From contig NW_027043825.1 in assembly GCF_037102585.1 (NCBI RefSeq), forward strand, positions 1 through 64,000: 64,000 bases of DNA. Direction: 5' to 3'. The notes below the pieces were generated by a model. The model did not search any database and was not told the origin of the DNA. It worked only from the letters and a program-made list of their open reading frames with translations. The position numbers and the translations under genes were made by a program. Positions 19,756 through 29,030 of the stretch are shown one piece after another. How positions within the stretch are numbered: position 1 is the stretch's first letter; each line of letters starts with the position of its first letter. The stretch comes from Saccharomycopsis crataegensis (lineage: Eukaryota; Ascomycota; Saccharomycetes; Ascoideales; Saccharomycopsidaceae).

Positions 19756-21416
19756 GTTACAATCTGCTTCTTGTCGATGATTGTTCTCGACCAAGAAGAT
19801 AATTCAGGCGTTCGAACAAGTCAGTGGTTCTAAATTAAATAAAAGCAAATCCAGATTAATTGTTCCATGCGATCAAATACCATTCCAGTCCGACTTCCAA
19901 ATAGATATTGCTGACAATAATTATGAAATCCAATATCTAGGCGTTAAAATTGGGAACTCGTGTCAAACCTGGCCTAATACTCTCCAAAAAGACATCAGCA
20001 CCAAATATTACATGACCAACATGAATTCACTACCAATATCAAGTCAAATAGTCGGATATAACACATATATCTTGTCTAAGCTATATTACCACGAGATTCA
20101 TGCACCTATGCTTCCAGACCAAATAGATTTGCTAGAACAATCCATCAAAAACCAGGTGAACAAAAAACTGAAAATCTCCATGGACACTTTAAAAACAAGC
20201 CCATTGAAAGGAGGATATGGCATGGTGGATATCAAAAGCCAATTGAGCTACCGCAAGGCAAAAATCTTTCAACAACTCTTTCTCCAATCTTTAAACCCAT
20301 ATTGCCAGTTACTCCGATTCAAGCTCCAACTAGCAATAAACATGATCATCAAACAAAATCTATCCGAGGAAGAGCAGTCGATACAAGGATATATAAAAAC
20401 CCAATACTGGTGGCGGTTAATATTGGGTGACCAGATCAATATCAAGAATAAGAGAGACAGCAGGTCCATACTCAACCAGGTTATAAATCTTCCAATGTTC
20501 ACCACAGCGGAAAAATGTGCTTTTGTGGCTTGGTATAAATTATTGTCCAAACCAATATCTCAACAACAAACATTGAGCCCAATGAATATCAAACACTCAG
20601 ACCTTGCCAAGTCCATTCAAGACGGTATACCAACTATCTATCAAATGGAGATCCCAAAACTGGTCATGGAGTTTGAACACAAACAGGGAAGCAAGAAAAA
20701 AAGAGCCAGAATTGATAAACATAAATTATCCACCACTTTAACCAATATCCAAGAAGTCACCCAAACGAAACAAAACTCTTTCTGGAAGAGACTCCACAAA
20801 TACCAACATAATAGCCCTGGTTACTTTGAAAACATACACATATTCCACTTAGGTGCTGAACAATTTTTTACCAACATAGAAAATGTCACTATTGCGGGCT
20901 CGAAACCGTCTCTCAAGACCAACAACATGAATCACCAGAACTCCAAGTCAAGATCAAAATGACCCATTTCCTAATTCAATGCCCATTATCAACCGAGTTA
21001 TGGTCAAGATTGAAAATCCCAATTCCATTAGCATGGAATAACTTAATCGCTCCCAATCATTCAGAATCAACAATCAAAAAGATCGACCGCTACCTATGCT
21101 ATCAACGCAAACTCTCACGCCTAAGATATCATAACCAAATTGATTGGAACACATCAATTAACAACTTGATTTATATCATTACTACTGGGAGCTGAATAGT
21201 CGATCAAAACAAAAAAGAAAAAAAAAATTAACAAAAACAATAACAAAAAAAACATTTTATTTAAATACTAATAATTATCACTAAAGGGTTTTTCACCATA
21301 TGATATGGTTTTCCCTAACATATATAATGAGCATTAGCTTATAAGATTTTACATAGATATATATAATTATATATTTATTAATAAATCGAACTTTGAAAGG
21401 AAAAAAAATATAAAGA
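19756..21416 (+). mobile_element. LINE-b copy 2: leader fused to RT C-terminal part
   Basis: An L1/Zorro-like LINE. It starts with the same leader as the copy at 63764 (GTTACAATCTGCTTCTTG, then a bulged hairpin at 19770-19795) but passes at once into the second half of the RT, so most of the element is missing. The coding remnant (19781-20962, then 20959-21195 in another frame) has SGSKLNKSKS, LSKLYY, GGYGMVDIKSQ and a C-terminal finger ending HFLIQC. The 3' UTR has a stem-loop at about 21286-21316 and an A-rich end. Before G2 inserted, the leader began about 15 bp upstream of tRNA-Glu. Confidence 0.8.
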
Positions 21417-21429
21417 AACGTACAATCAG

Positions 21430-22289
21430 GTTGAAGCCAATGAAGATTGGAATTGAAGATTTGAAAAATTCAATTGAAAAAGGGATTCCTGAAAAATATC
21501 AACAACACATTCCAATTAGAATTAAGGATTTTGACCATACTAAAGGAAGTAAAAAACAACGGGAAAAACAAGATGTGGACAAGATGTCAAAAACACTCAT
21601 GGATATTACTGGGGTGAATCAGAAACAAGTTGATAACTTTTGGCATAACCTCAAAAAATTCAACCAACATTTCCCGGGGAAATATCAAAATATTCACATC
21701 TTTCATTTGGGCATTGAAAATCACAATTACGTAAATAATCATTGTGACTATTGCAGCAAAAAATTAACCAGATATGATGAACCCCAATATGCCCCAAAGG
21801 AAATCCAATTTGAAATCATGAAGCACCATCTTATTGAATGTCCATTGGCCCAGAAACTTTGGAAAAAAATTGACTTGAATATCCCATTAACCTGGCAAAC
21901 AATCATTACCCCTGCCACCAACATGAACGAAACCAGAACGATCGATAGATATCTAGGTTTCCAACGAAAATTATCAAGATTGAAATCCAAAAGGCATTTC
22001 AATTGTCATATGGCCGTTGATTCAATGATCTTCTTGCTTGAAAGCAATATCTTTTAAGCGGAGAAGAAAAAATAGGTGGGGAAAAACAAGAAAATAAAAT
22101 CAAAAAAAAAAACAACAATTAAAAACCTTAAAAACGCATAAAAACATTTTTTCACAATAATAGGGTTTTTCACCATTAATGGTTTTCCCTTAACACTTTA
22201 ATTTTCAAACTACATTAGGTAGTTTATGAGATATATAGTTATATAATTAATTAATATGTTGAATTTTGTCTTTAAAAAAAAAAAAAAAT
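21430..22289 (+). mobile_element. LINE-b copy 3: 5'-truncated 3' end
   Basis: Starts inside the RT C-terminal region and encodes an open 208-residue end at 21431-22057 with the finger CDYC...HHLIEC, DRYLGFQRKLSRLK and a normal stop. The 3' UTR carries the palindrome ACCATTAATGGT flanked by AGGG and CCCT, then a poly(A) at about 22275-22288. A near-identical copy in inverse orientation lies at 61637-62453. It follows directly on the tail of LINE-b copy 2. Confidence 0.85.
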
Positions 22290-22375
22290 CTCAATGAGTT
22301 CTAGAATTTTCCATGAGTTCTAGAAGGTTCCATGAAAAATGACTAATCACATAACTTTGGCTTGCCAACTCAACA
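22290..22375 (-). repeat. LTR-B fragment
   Basis: The outer part of an LTR-B (start of the LTR on its own strand, with two repeat units) ending TGCCAACTCAACA on the plus strand. It joins the poly(A) of LINE-b copy 3 to a LINE-a fragment, so both of its edges are rearranged. Confidence 0.8.
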
Positions 22376-22663
22376 TTCTAGCAACCCAGCTAGCTCACTC
22401 CACTCACCTAAAGTCGGTAATCGGGACGTCTGCCCATTACTTTCTCCAGGTTCAGGTTTCCATTCCCCAGGCATCCCCCAATATAACCTTTGATCTTCAG
22501 TCACAGAGCAAGATTAGACTCAAGATTGACCGAACATTATTCCAAGATACACTTGAACTGAGTCTATCCAAAGCAATCTTGAAAGATTACTTTAATTTGG
22601 ACAGCACTCAGAATCTAGATACCGCCGTTCAGAATTTGATTCAACTATTACTCAACTCCGCCA

Positions 22664-25600
22664 TGTTGTAGTTTTGTAACTCTAGTTACAAAAGACATTG
22701 ATAACAATAATATTCAATAATATTTATTCCCTTGTTATACTTGTTTTACTTGTTAACTATCTAAATTATATAAAGGACAAACTCAGACTATGGGGGGCAT
22801 GGCCCATATTTATATTAATCTCAATGGGTTCTAGAAGGTTCCATAAGCTCTAGAAGGTTCCATAAGTTCTAGAAGGTTCCATAAGTTCTAGAAGGTTCCA
22901 TGAACAATGACTAACCACATAACTTTGGATTGCCAACTCAACACCCTCTCTCAATTCAAAGTCTCCATACCGCAGAGCCTTCTCAACTCCAAGAATTGAG
23001 GGGCAGCAAGACCTTTTGTAAACATATCGGCAATCATAACACCAGTGCTCAAGTACTCCAAATTGATAGAGCCAGATCCAATGTGGTCCCTGATAAAGTG
23101 AGTCCTGATGTCAATGTGTTTGGTGCGATGATGGAAAGCTGGATGCTTTGCCATCTCAATACACCCTTGGTTATCATCAAACATCCTCACTGGACCAGTA
23201 TTGATCCCAAATTCCTTGAACACTTGCATTAGCCATAATGCTTCCTTGACTCCTTCACTTAGTGACATGTATTCAACCTCTGCCGTAGAAAGAGCAACAG
23301 TAGCTTGCTTCTTAGATCTCCATGTGATTGCACCATTGGCATATTTGAACACAAACCCAGTAGTAGACTTTCTGTCTGACTTATCTCCAGCCCAGTCAGC
23401 ATCACAGTATCCAAGAAGCTCACCGTTATCATTATTGCCAGCCTCATATCTTATTCCCAAATCTTTGGTTCCTTTCAAGTATCTTAAAACTCTCTTTGCT
23501 GCCTTATAATGCACCTCCTTTGGTTCCTTGAGGTATCTGGATAGAACACCGACGATATAGCTGATATCGCTTCTAACAGTATTAGCAGCAAACAATAATT
23601 TTCCACCCAAAGATCTGTAAGCTGTGGCATCACAATCCTCAGCACTGTTGTCCACCAAGGTGAGCTCCTGACCAGCAATAGTAGGCGTCTTATCTGGGTT
23701 GCAATTCTCCATTCCAAATTCCTTTAACATAGAGCCAATATAGTCTTTCAAGCTCATGTTAATACCTCCATTATCTTGCGAGATATTGATACCCAAAAAT
23801 TTCCTGACTATTCCCAAGTCCTTCATCTTGAAGACATTCATCAATTCACTTTTCACTTTCCTGATGGCAAAATCTGAGGTACCAGTTATCAATAAATCAT
23901 CAACGTAAAGCGCAACCATCACAAAAGACTTTTCGGATTTCCTTGAATATAGACAATATTCAGCACCGTTTCTGACAAAACCAAGCGACGACAAAACACT
24001 GTGGATTCTTTCATTCCACACCAAGGGAGCCTGTTTCAAACCATACAAGCTTTTCTTCAATCTCAAGACACTGGTTTCCCTTCCTTTAACCACATACCCT
24101 TCTGGTTGAGTCATGTATAATTCTTCCTGAAGAGATCCGTTGAGGAATGCAGTTTTCACATCCATCTGATGAACTGCCATTCCATTCTTAGCTGCAATAC
24201 TCAACATCAACCTGATAGATTCATAACGCACCACAGGTGAGAATGTCTCATTGTAGTCAATACCTTTCACCTGTGTGAATCCTCGAGCAACAAGTCTTCC
24301 CTTGAAGACTCCGTTATCTTTCTTTGCAAAGACCCAACGACATGTAATTGGCTTTCTTCCTTTCGGCAACTCGACCAATTCATAAGTGGAATTCTCCTTG
24401 TGAGCCGCAATTTCTTCGTCACAAGCGCGCTTCCATTCTGCACTTTCGTTGCTCTTCATGGCTTCCTTATAATTTCCAGGAACATCACTTCCACCAGCCA
24501 AAGCAGCAGCTTCACCAGCCATAAAACAAGAGGCAACATAATTCACAGGTTTGTACTCTAACAACTTGCCTTCGGCATCATCATTCAGTTCTGATTCCTC
24601 ATCACAATCACTTGGCTGTTCAACATGTGGCTCAATTTCCGAAACCACCAAGTTGTCATTGCTACTACCATTAGGAACAAAAGAAGTAAGCTCTTTTGAG
24701 CTACTGTCGTTTCTGTATTTCTTCCTTTGTGGTTTCTCAATAGCAATTTCCCTCTCTGAATCTGAACTGAATGTATCAGATTCTTGTTCAACTTCTGCCA
24801 AGATCCCAAATGGATTTCTTTTAATCAAACCTGTACTTTTCTTGGGTCTAGAACCCGATGATCTTTTCCTTTTTGTAGCAGTAACCAACTTGAACTCTTC
24901 TGAAACCATCCTTGATGGGATTAACTCTCCAGTGGCATCCTCATCATCGTCTATGATTCTCATTTCCACGTCTTTGCTTGAGGAAACAGTGGACTCTCTT
25001 TCTGAATCATCCAAATCGGAAACCATTCGTTCATCATCAACCGAGATCTCACTTGCAACATCCTCTAAGTCTGGATCACTTATAACAGGGCCTGGTGCAA
25101 CGCCACCAGCAAAACCCATACCACCAGAGCTGCTTACCTTAGCAATCTCGGTATCCACATCAGTGACTCGCTTCACATCCTGATAGTAATATCTTGACTC
25201 ATCAAATCTGACCTGAGTCGCCACAATAATCTTGTTGGCAGCAGGATCAAAAATTCTGTACGCACAGTGATCTCTATCATACCCGAGCATCACTCCAACC
25301 TTGGCGGTAGCATCAAATTTTCCATTTCTCAAACTGTTTGGTATAACCACATATGCAAGGGAACCAAAGCAGCGAAGATGGTCAAGGCCCGGCTTGTATC
25401 CATACCAACGACCATATGGTGTGTGGAAATTAATAACGCGGGATGGCGTCCTGTTAATCAAATAAACAGCCGTGCGGACACCTTCAGACCAAAACTGAAC
25501 CGGCATAGAAGCCCCAATAATTAAAGACCTAGTTTTGTCTTGAATTGTCCGATGCATTCTTTCAGCAACACCATTTTGATAACTATGGTGTGGCACAGTC

Positions 25601-27579
25601 AACTCATGGGCAATACCTTTGCTTCTCATGAAATCATGCAACTTTCCTGTAACAAATTCACCACCATTATCAGTGCGGATAGTTCCCACGGTAAACTCTT
25701 TTCCCTGAGACTTGAACATTGTTTCGGTGTATGTAATAAACTCAATAATCCTGTCAGCACACTCTGACTTGTTTTTCAAACACTTGACCTCCACAAACTT
25801 GGAATACCCGTCGACAATAGTGAGAAAATATTTGCTCGAATCAATAGACCCATAATTGATTGGGCCACACACGTCCATATGCAACAATTGTAAAGGCTGT
25901 TGTGGTTTAGCACCCTTCCCGCTCTTTGGTCTTCTGGTAACCCCTTTACTTGTCAAGCAGCTTTCACATAACTGCACAGAATCTTCACTGTAAAGTTTAC
26001 CTTTCACCAAATGAAACATCAGATTGAACTTGTTCATAATATTCATACTGGGATGGCCTAATCTCTGGTGCCACAACCCGCTCTTATCAACACTGTTAAA
26101 TGCCACACCATCGACACTGGTGTGCAAAGCATAAAGATCACTCATAACTGGATCTTTAACAGCAACCACTTTCTTTTCAGGGTACATTTTCACCTTGTTT
26201 CCTTCAAATAATAATCTTGCACCATTCAGAGTAGCCTTGGAAACAGAAATCAAATTGGCCTTTGACCCTGGAACATAATAAGCATCCTTGATTTCGATAC
26301 TGGTGTTATCACGTAACTTAAACACCGCAGACCCGATACCTTGAACCTCGAGAGAACTACCATCAATACCTGAGATCTCACCAGAAAAAGGACCAATGGT
26401 TTTAAACATCTTTCTGTCATTCAAAATATGTTGCGAGGCACCAGAGTCAAAGTACACTCTGGAGGCCCTACCATGCATTCCCATAAATGCATACCAAGAT
26501 GGTGATGGATTCTTCAGATCACCACCCATTCTCTCCTTTCTAGGAGCCTTGCAATCCTTCTTCAAATGACCGGGTTTTCCACAATTGAAGCACTTGTACT
26601 GTTTCTTAAAAGCAAACACAGGTTCCAAACCCTCAACACTGGTGGAACCAATCGATTTATCTCCAATGATTTCTCTTGTCAAATCTTGGACAAGCCCAAT
26701 ATCAACATTTCCAATAGTCCTGCCATTTCTAGACTCATACGCAGTCATGACTTCCCTGGAAAGAGTTGCATTAAACCCGGCTTTCTGACCCAAGCTCAAA
26801 AACAACGCACACAACACAGTGTTTCCGTCTAATTTGCCAACAGTATTCTTGAAATGATTGAAGGCATCAATGAAATTCTCAACGTTTCCGTTGCTAGATT
26901 TCAACCACTTAGCGTCAATTAAATCTGAGATAATACCAACAGCATTTGTAACAGTCAATGTACCATAAGCATCCTTGAGAAACATAAACAAGTTTCTACC
27001 AGTACCATCAAATTCGGAAGCCTTAGTCAAAGCAGCGCCTGAGATGCTGTTGAAAATGGCTGTTGAAATAATCTCATCCATAGTAACAATCAATTGGGCA
27101 ACTTCATTAGCAGTTTCCAGCCCGTCGGTTCCGGTTTCGCCATTGATCAAGTAAGCATGTAAACCAAGACCTTTCATCTTCATCTTAACACTGATCAAAG
27201 TAAACCAATCATAAAAGTTCCCGGAGCCCTTCAACTTCTCATCAGCAGCGAACGAAGTGAGAGCATTTGAACTCATAACCTGTTGTAGTTTTGTAACTCT
27301 AGTTACAAAAGACATTGATAACAATAATATTCAATAATATTTATTCCCTTGTTATACTTGTTTTACTTGTTAACTATCTAAATTATATAAAGGACAAACT
27401 CAGACTATGGGGGGCATGGCCCATATTTATATTAATCTCAATGGGCTCTAGAAGGTTCCATAAGCTCTAGAAGGTTCCATAAGTTCTAGAAGGTTCCATA
27501 AGTTCTAGAAGGTTCCATAAGTTCTAGAAGGTTCCATGAACAATGACTAACCACATAACTTTGGATTGCCAACTCAACA
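22664..27579 (-). mobile_element. Ty5-like copia B1, looks whole
   Basis: LTRs are 22664-22943 (280 bp) and 27281-27579 (299 bp). They are nearly identical by eye but differ by one 19-bp heat-shock-element unit (4 versus 5). The target duplication is CGCCA at 22659-22663 and 27580-27584. The primer site GGTTATGAG reads 27280 to 27272 on the minus strand, and the purine tract GAGAGAGGG adjoins the 3' LTR. A single open frame fills the interior. It is inserted in LINE-a and is recent. Confidence 0.95.
22951..27324 (-). CDS. B1 Gag-Pol polyprotein, open frame
   Basis: 1457 residues. The first ATG is inside the 5' LTR and the first 15 residues are LTR- and PBS-encoded. The CCHC knuckle is CFNCGKPGHLKKDC (245-258). 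The protease has FDSGASQH near 292. The integrase has the HHCC finger around 419-456 and core D484, D552 and E588 (DNGGEF, VAERMH). The RT spans about 980-1200 with YVDD at 1140-1143. RNase H has YCDADWAGD, TAEVEYM and DNQGC. The INT-before-RT order is that of copia. It is nearly identical to the products of B2 and B3. Confidence 0.95.
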   Translation of the reverse strand: MLSMSFVTRVTKLQQVMSSNALTSFAADEKLKGSGNFYDWFTLISVKMKMKGLGLHAYLINGETGTDGLETANEVAQLIVTMDEIISTAIFNSISGAALTKASEFDGTGRNLFMFLKDAYGTLTVTNAVGIISDLIDAKWLKSSNGNVENFIDAFNHFKNTVGKLDGNTVLCALFLSLGQKAGFNATLSREVMTAYESRNGRTIGNVDIGLVQDLTREIIGDKSIGSTSVEGLEPVFAFKKQYKCFNCGKPGHLKKDCKAPRKERMGGDLKNPSPSWYAFMGMHGRASRVYFDSGASQHILNDRKMFKTIGPFSGEISGIDGSSLEVQGIGSAVFKLRDNTSIEIKDAYYVPGSKANLISVSKATLNGARLLFEGNKVKMYPEKKVVAVKDPVMSDLYALHTSVDGVAFNSVDKSGLWHQRLGHPSMNIMNKFNLMFHLVKGKLYSEDSVQLCESCLTSKGVTRRPKSGKGAKPQQPLQLLHMDVCGPINYGSIDSSKYFLTIVDGYSKFVEVKCLKNKSECADRIIEFITYTETMFKSQGKEFTVGTIRTDNGGEFVTGKLHDFMRSKGIAHELTVPHHSYQNGVAERMHRTIQDKTRSLIIGASMPVQFWSEGVRTAVYLINRTPSRVINFHTPYGRWYGYKPGLDHLRCFGSLAYVVIPNSLRNGKFDATAKVGVMLGYDRDHCAYRIFDPAANKIIVATQVRFDESRYYYQDVKRVTDVDTEIAKVSSSGGMGFAGGVAPGPVISDPDLEDVASEISVDDERMVSDLDDSERESTVSSSKDVEMRIIDDDEDATGELIPSRMVSEEFKLVTATKRKRSSGSRPKKSTGLIKRNPFGILAEVEQESDTFSSDSEREIAIEKPQRKKYRNDSSSKELTSFVPNGSSNDNLVVSEIEPHVEQPSDCDEESELNDDAEGKLLEYKPVNYVASCFMAGEAAALAGGSDVPGNYKEAMKSNESAEWKRACDEEIAAHKENSTYELVELPKGRKPITCRWVFAKKDNGVFKGRLVARGFTQVKGIDYNETFSPVVRYESIRLMLSIAAKNGMAVHQMDVKTAFLNGSLQEELYMTQPEGYVVKGRETSVLRLKKSLYGLKQAPLVWNERIHSVLSSLGFVRNGAEYCLYSRKSEKSFVMVALYVDDLLITGTSDFAIRKVKSELMNVFKMKDLGIVRKFLGINISQDNGGINMSLKDYIGSMLKEFGMENCNPDKTPTIAGQELTLVDNSAEDCDATAYRSLGGKLLFAANTVRSDISYIVGVLSRYLKEPKEVHYKAAKRVLRYLKGTKDLGIRYEAGNNDNGELLGYCDADWAGDKSDRKSTTGFVFKYANGAITWRSKKQATVALSTAEVEYMSLSEGVKEALWLMQVFKEFGINTGPVRMFDDNQGCIEMAKHPAFHHRTKHIDIRTHFIRDHIGSGSINLEYLSTGVMIADMFTKGLAAPQFLELRRLCGMETLN

Positions 27580-28367
27580 CGCCATTACTTCAACACCCGA
27601 TCATATCTTGAACCCCTCAAAGAAACCAAAGAGCAAAAAAGTCTGGATAACAAAAGAGATTCGAGCCTTATGTCCTAAACCTAACGACCCTGATGCCAAA
27701 AAGAAAATGAAACATTATAATGGCGTCTGCCGTAAGGCCAAGAACAAATACCTTTGCGACACCTTATATAAGGGTCTCAAAGGCAGATCTTTATGGGACT
27801 ATCTCCGAAGATCTAACCCCAGGAATCACACCACTCCATCTATCATGCCGGAAAAAAGCACTGCCGAAGGCTCCCAAGCCCTCCTCAACAAATTCTTCCG
27901 GTCACACTCTCAAACCACCTCAACTCCATTATCATCCAACTGCACGTTTCGACAGAAAGACTTCCCACACGTCACTTCAACCGAATTCCAAGCCCAATTG
28001 GAAAAGATCAAGCCTCATGTAGCCCTGGGTCCAGACGGTATCACAGTGGATATTCTCAAGGCTGCTGGACAAGTGAAGCCTTTCTCAAAGTTACTCAGGA
28101 AAAAAATTAATCGCTCTTTGGAATTTGGATTCTTCCCTTCCTCCTGGAAGAACACCATCACCATTCCCATCCAAAAACCCAACAAAAAAGACCTCAACGA
28201 CCCAGCCTCATATAGACCAATCCCTTATTAATCTTTTGTCCAAATTTGTCGAGTCTATCATTCATGACAGAGTCCAAAAATGGTCTACCCAACACCATTT
28301 GATACCAGATAACCAGTTCTGCTCTTATGGCACAGGATGTATTGATTCGCTAATGTATATGGGCTCT

Positions 28368-28446
28368 TGTTGTAGTTTTGTAACTCTAGTTACAAAAGAC
28401 ATTGATAATAATATTCAATAATATTTATTCCCTTGTTATACTTGTT
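28368..28446 (-). repeat. LTR-B fragment
   Basis: The inner end of an LTR-B (TGTTGTAGTTTTG on the plus strand) for 79 bp, after which similarity stops at CTTGTT. It truncates the plus-strand LINE-a copy. Confidence 0.8.
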
Positions 28447-28672
28447 CTAGACTACATCTGATTAGTAATAGCAAACGTAACTTAGCAAGTCAGGAGCAAG
28501 GAGCAATAATCTGGATAATGACGTAAGGAGCTTCTATTAGTCGGGAAGGAAGAATTATATATATTAAAGGATGTTTACATCTTTAAAATATCTCACACTA
28601 GTAAATTAGTCAGGAGAGAAGAGCAATTAATTAACAGTGACTTAACAGACCCGAAAGAATATTATTATTGTA
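28447..28672. other. Unclassified sequence between LTR-B and a small frame
   Basis: AT-rich, with AGTCAGGAGCAAGGAGCAAT near 28490 loosely repeated as AGTCAGGAGAGAAGAGCAAT near 28610. It might be an LTR of a further family leading into the frame at 28673, but no second copy is present to test this. Confidence 0.35.
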
Positions 28673-28855
28673 ATGAGTTCAACTAATGATTCCAATGATC
28701 CTGTCAGTGCTAATGCACTGAACACTTCAACTACTCAGTCTGATGTGGCTTCTACTGCTAATAAAGAAGCGAGTGTCCCTAGCTCAGCTAGCAGCTCCCA
28801 ACATCTTTGGATCCCTGGTATGCACACCGCAGTTATGTTATTTAATATGACATAA
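28673..28855 (+). CDS. Small Ser/Thr-rich frame, possibly the start of a Gag
   Basis: 60 codons starting MSSTNDSNDPVSANALNTST. The composition (Ser, Thr, Asn, Ala, Gln) recalls the N-termini of Ty1-type Gag proteins, but I recognise no domain. The frame stops 12 bp before the 3' end of the tRNA-iMet gene. It could equally be chance. Confidence 0.25.
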   Translation: MSSTNDSNDPVSANALNTSTTQSDVASTANKEASVPSSASSSQHLWIPGMHTAVMLFNMT

Positions 28856-28867
28856 ACTGAAAAAAAA

Positions 28868-28939
28868 TAGCACCACTAGGTTTCGATCCTAGGACATTTG
28901 GGTTATGAGCCCAATGCGCTTCCACTGCGCCATGGCGCT
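28868..28939 (-). tRNA. Initiator tRNA-Met (CAT)
   Basis: 72 nt beginning AGCGCC and ending GGTGCTA. The D-arm GGCGCAGTGGAAGCGC and A at the T-loop start (GATCGAAACC) are initiator hallmarks shared with baker's yeast. The anticodon arm is TTGGG-CTCATAA-CCCAA. The Pol III terminator is a run of seven or eight T downstream. Its anticodon loop is complementary to the primer sites of copia A and B, and its 3' end to those of gypsy G1 and G2. A LINE-b ORF1 is divergent from it, 92 bp away. Confidence 0.96.
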
Positions 28940-28964
28940 GAACGTTTTTTTTTGTTATATTATC

Positions 28965-28986
28965 GGATCATGGTTGAGTTGAGTCC
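28965..28986 (+). other. Bulged hairpin in the LINE-b leader
   Basis: GGATCA pairs with TGAGTCC around the 9-nt loop TGGTTGAGT, with a one-base bulge on the 3' side. The leaders at 19770-19795 and 63778-63801 form the same shape (4-bp stem TCGA/TCGA, one-base 3' bulge, then a lower stem) with a 9-nt loop TGATTGTTC. It lies 25 bp upstream of the tRNA-iMet gene. Confidence 0.5.
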
Positions 28987-29030
28987 TGGTTACCAAAAAA
29001 AAAAAAATTAGTTAAGAACTTGATTTTATC

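Larger units (their letters stand above)
22376..28367 (+). mobile_element. LINE-a fragment on the plus strand, split by copia B1
   Basis: Two pieces of LINE-a, 22376-22663 and 27580-28367, that were contiguous before B1 inserted with a CGCCA duplication. The first carries the end of the endonuclease (ATQLAHSTHLKSVIGTS). The second carries VALGPDGITVDILK and YRPI of the RT. Compared with the copy at 0.5-3.9 kb it has a 6-bp in-frame insertion near 27751 and a 2-bp loss near 28221 that shifts the RT frame, but keeps CAA where the other has a stop. It is cut at 28368 by an LTR-B piece. Confidence 0.85.

Noticed and set aside
28953-28962. TGTTATATTA upstream of tRNA-iMet as a gypsy LTR end
   Set aside because: Only 10 bp match LTR-G before similarity stops; too short to separate from chance in AT-rich DNA, though its place 13 bp from the tRNA is suggestive.
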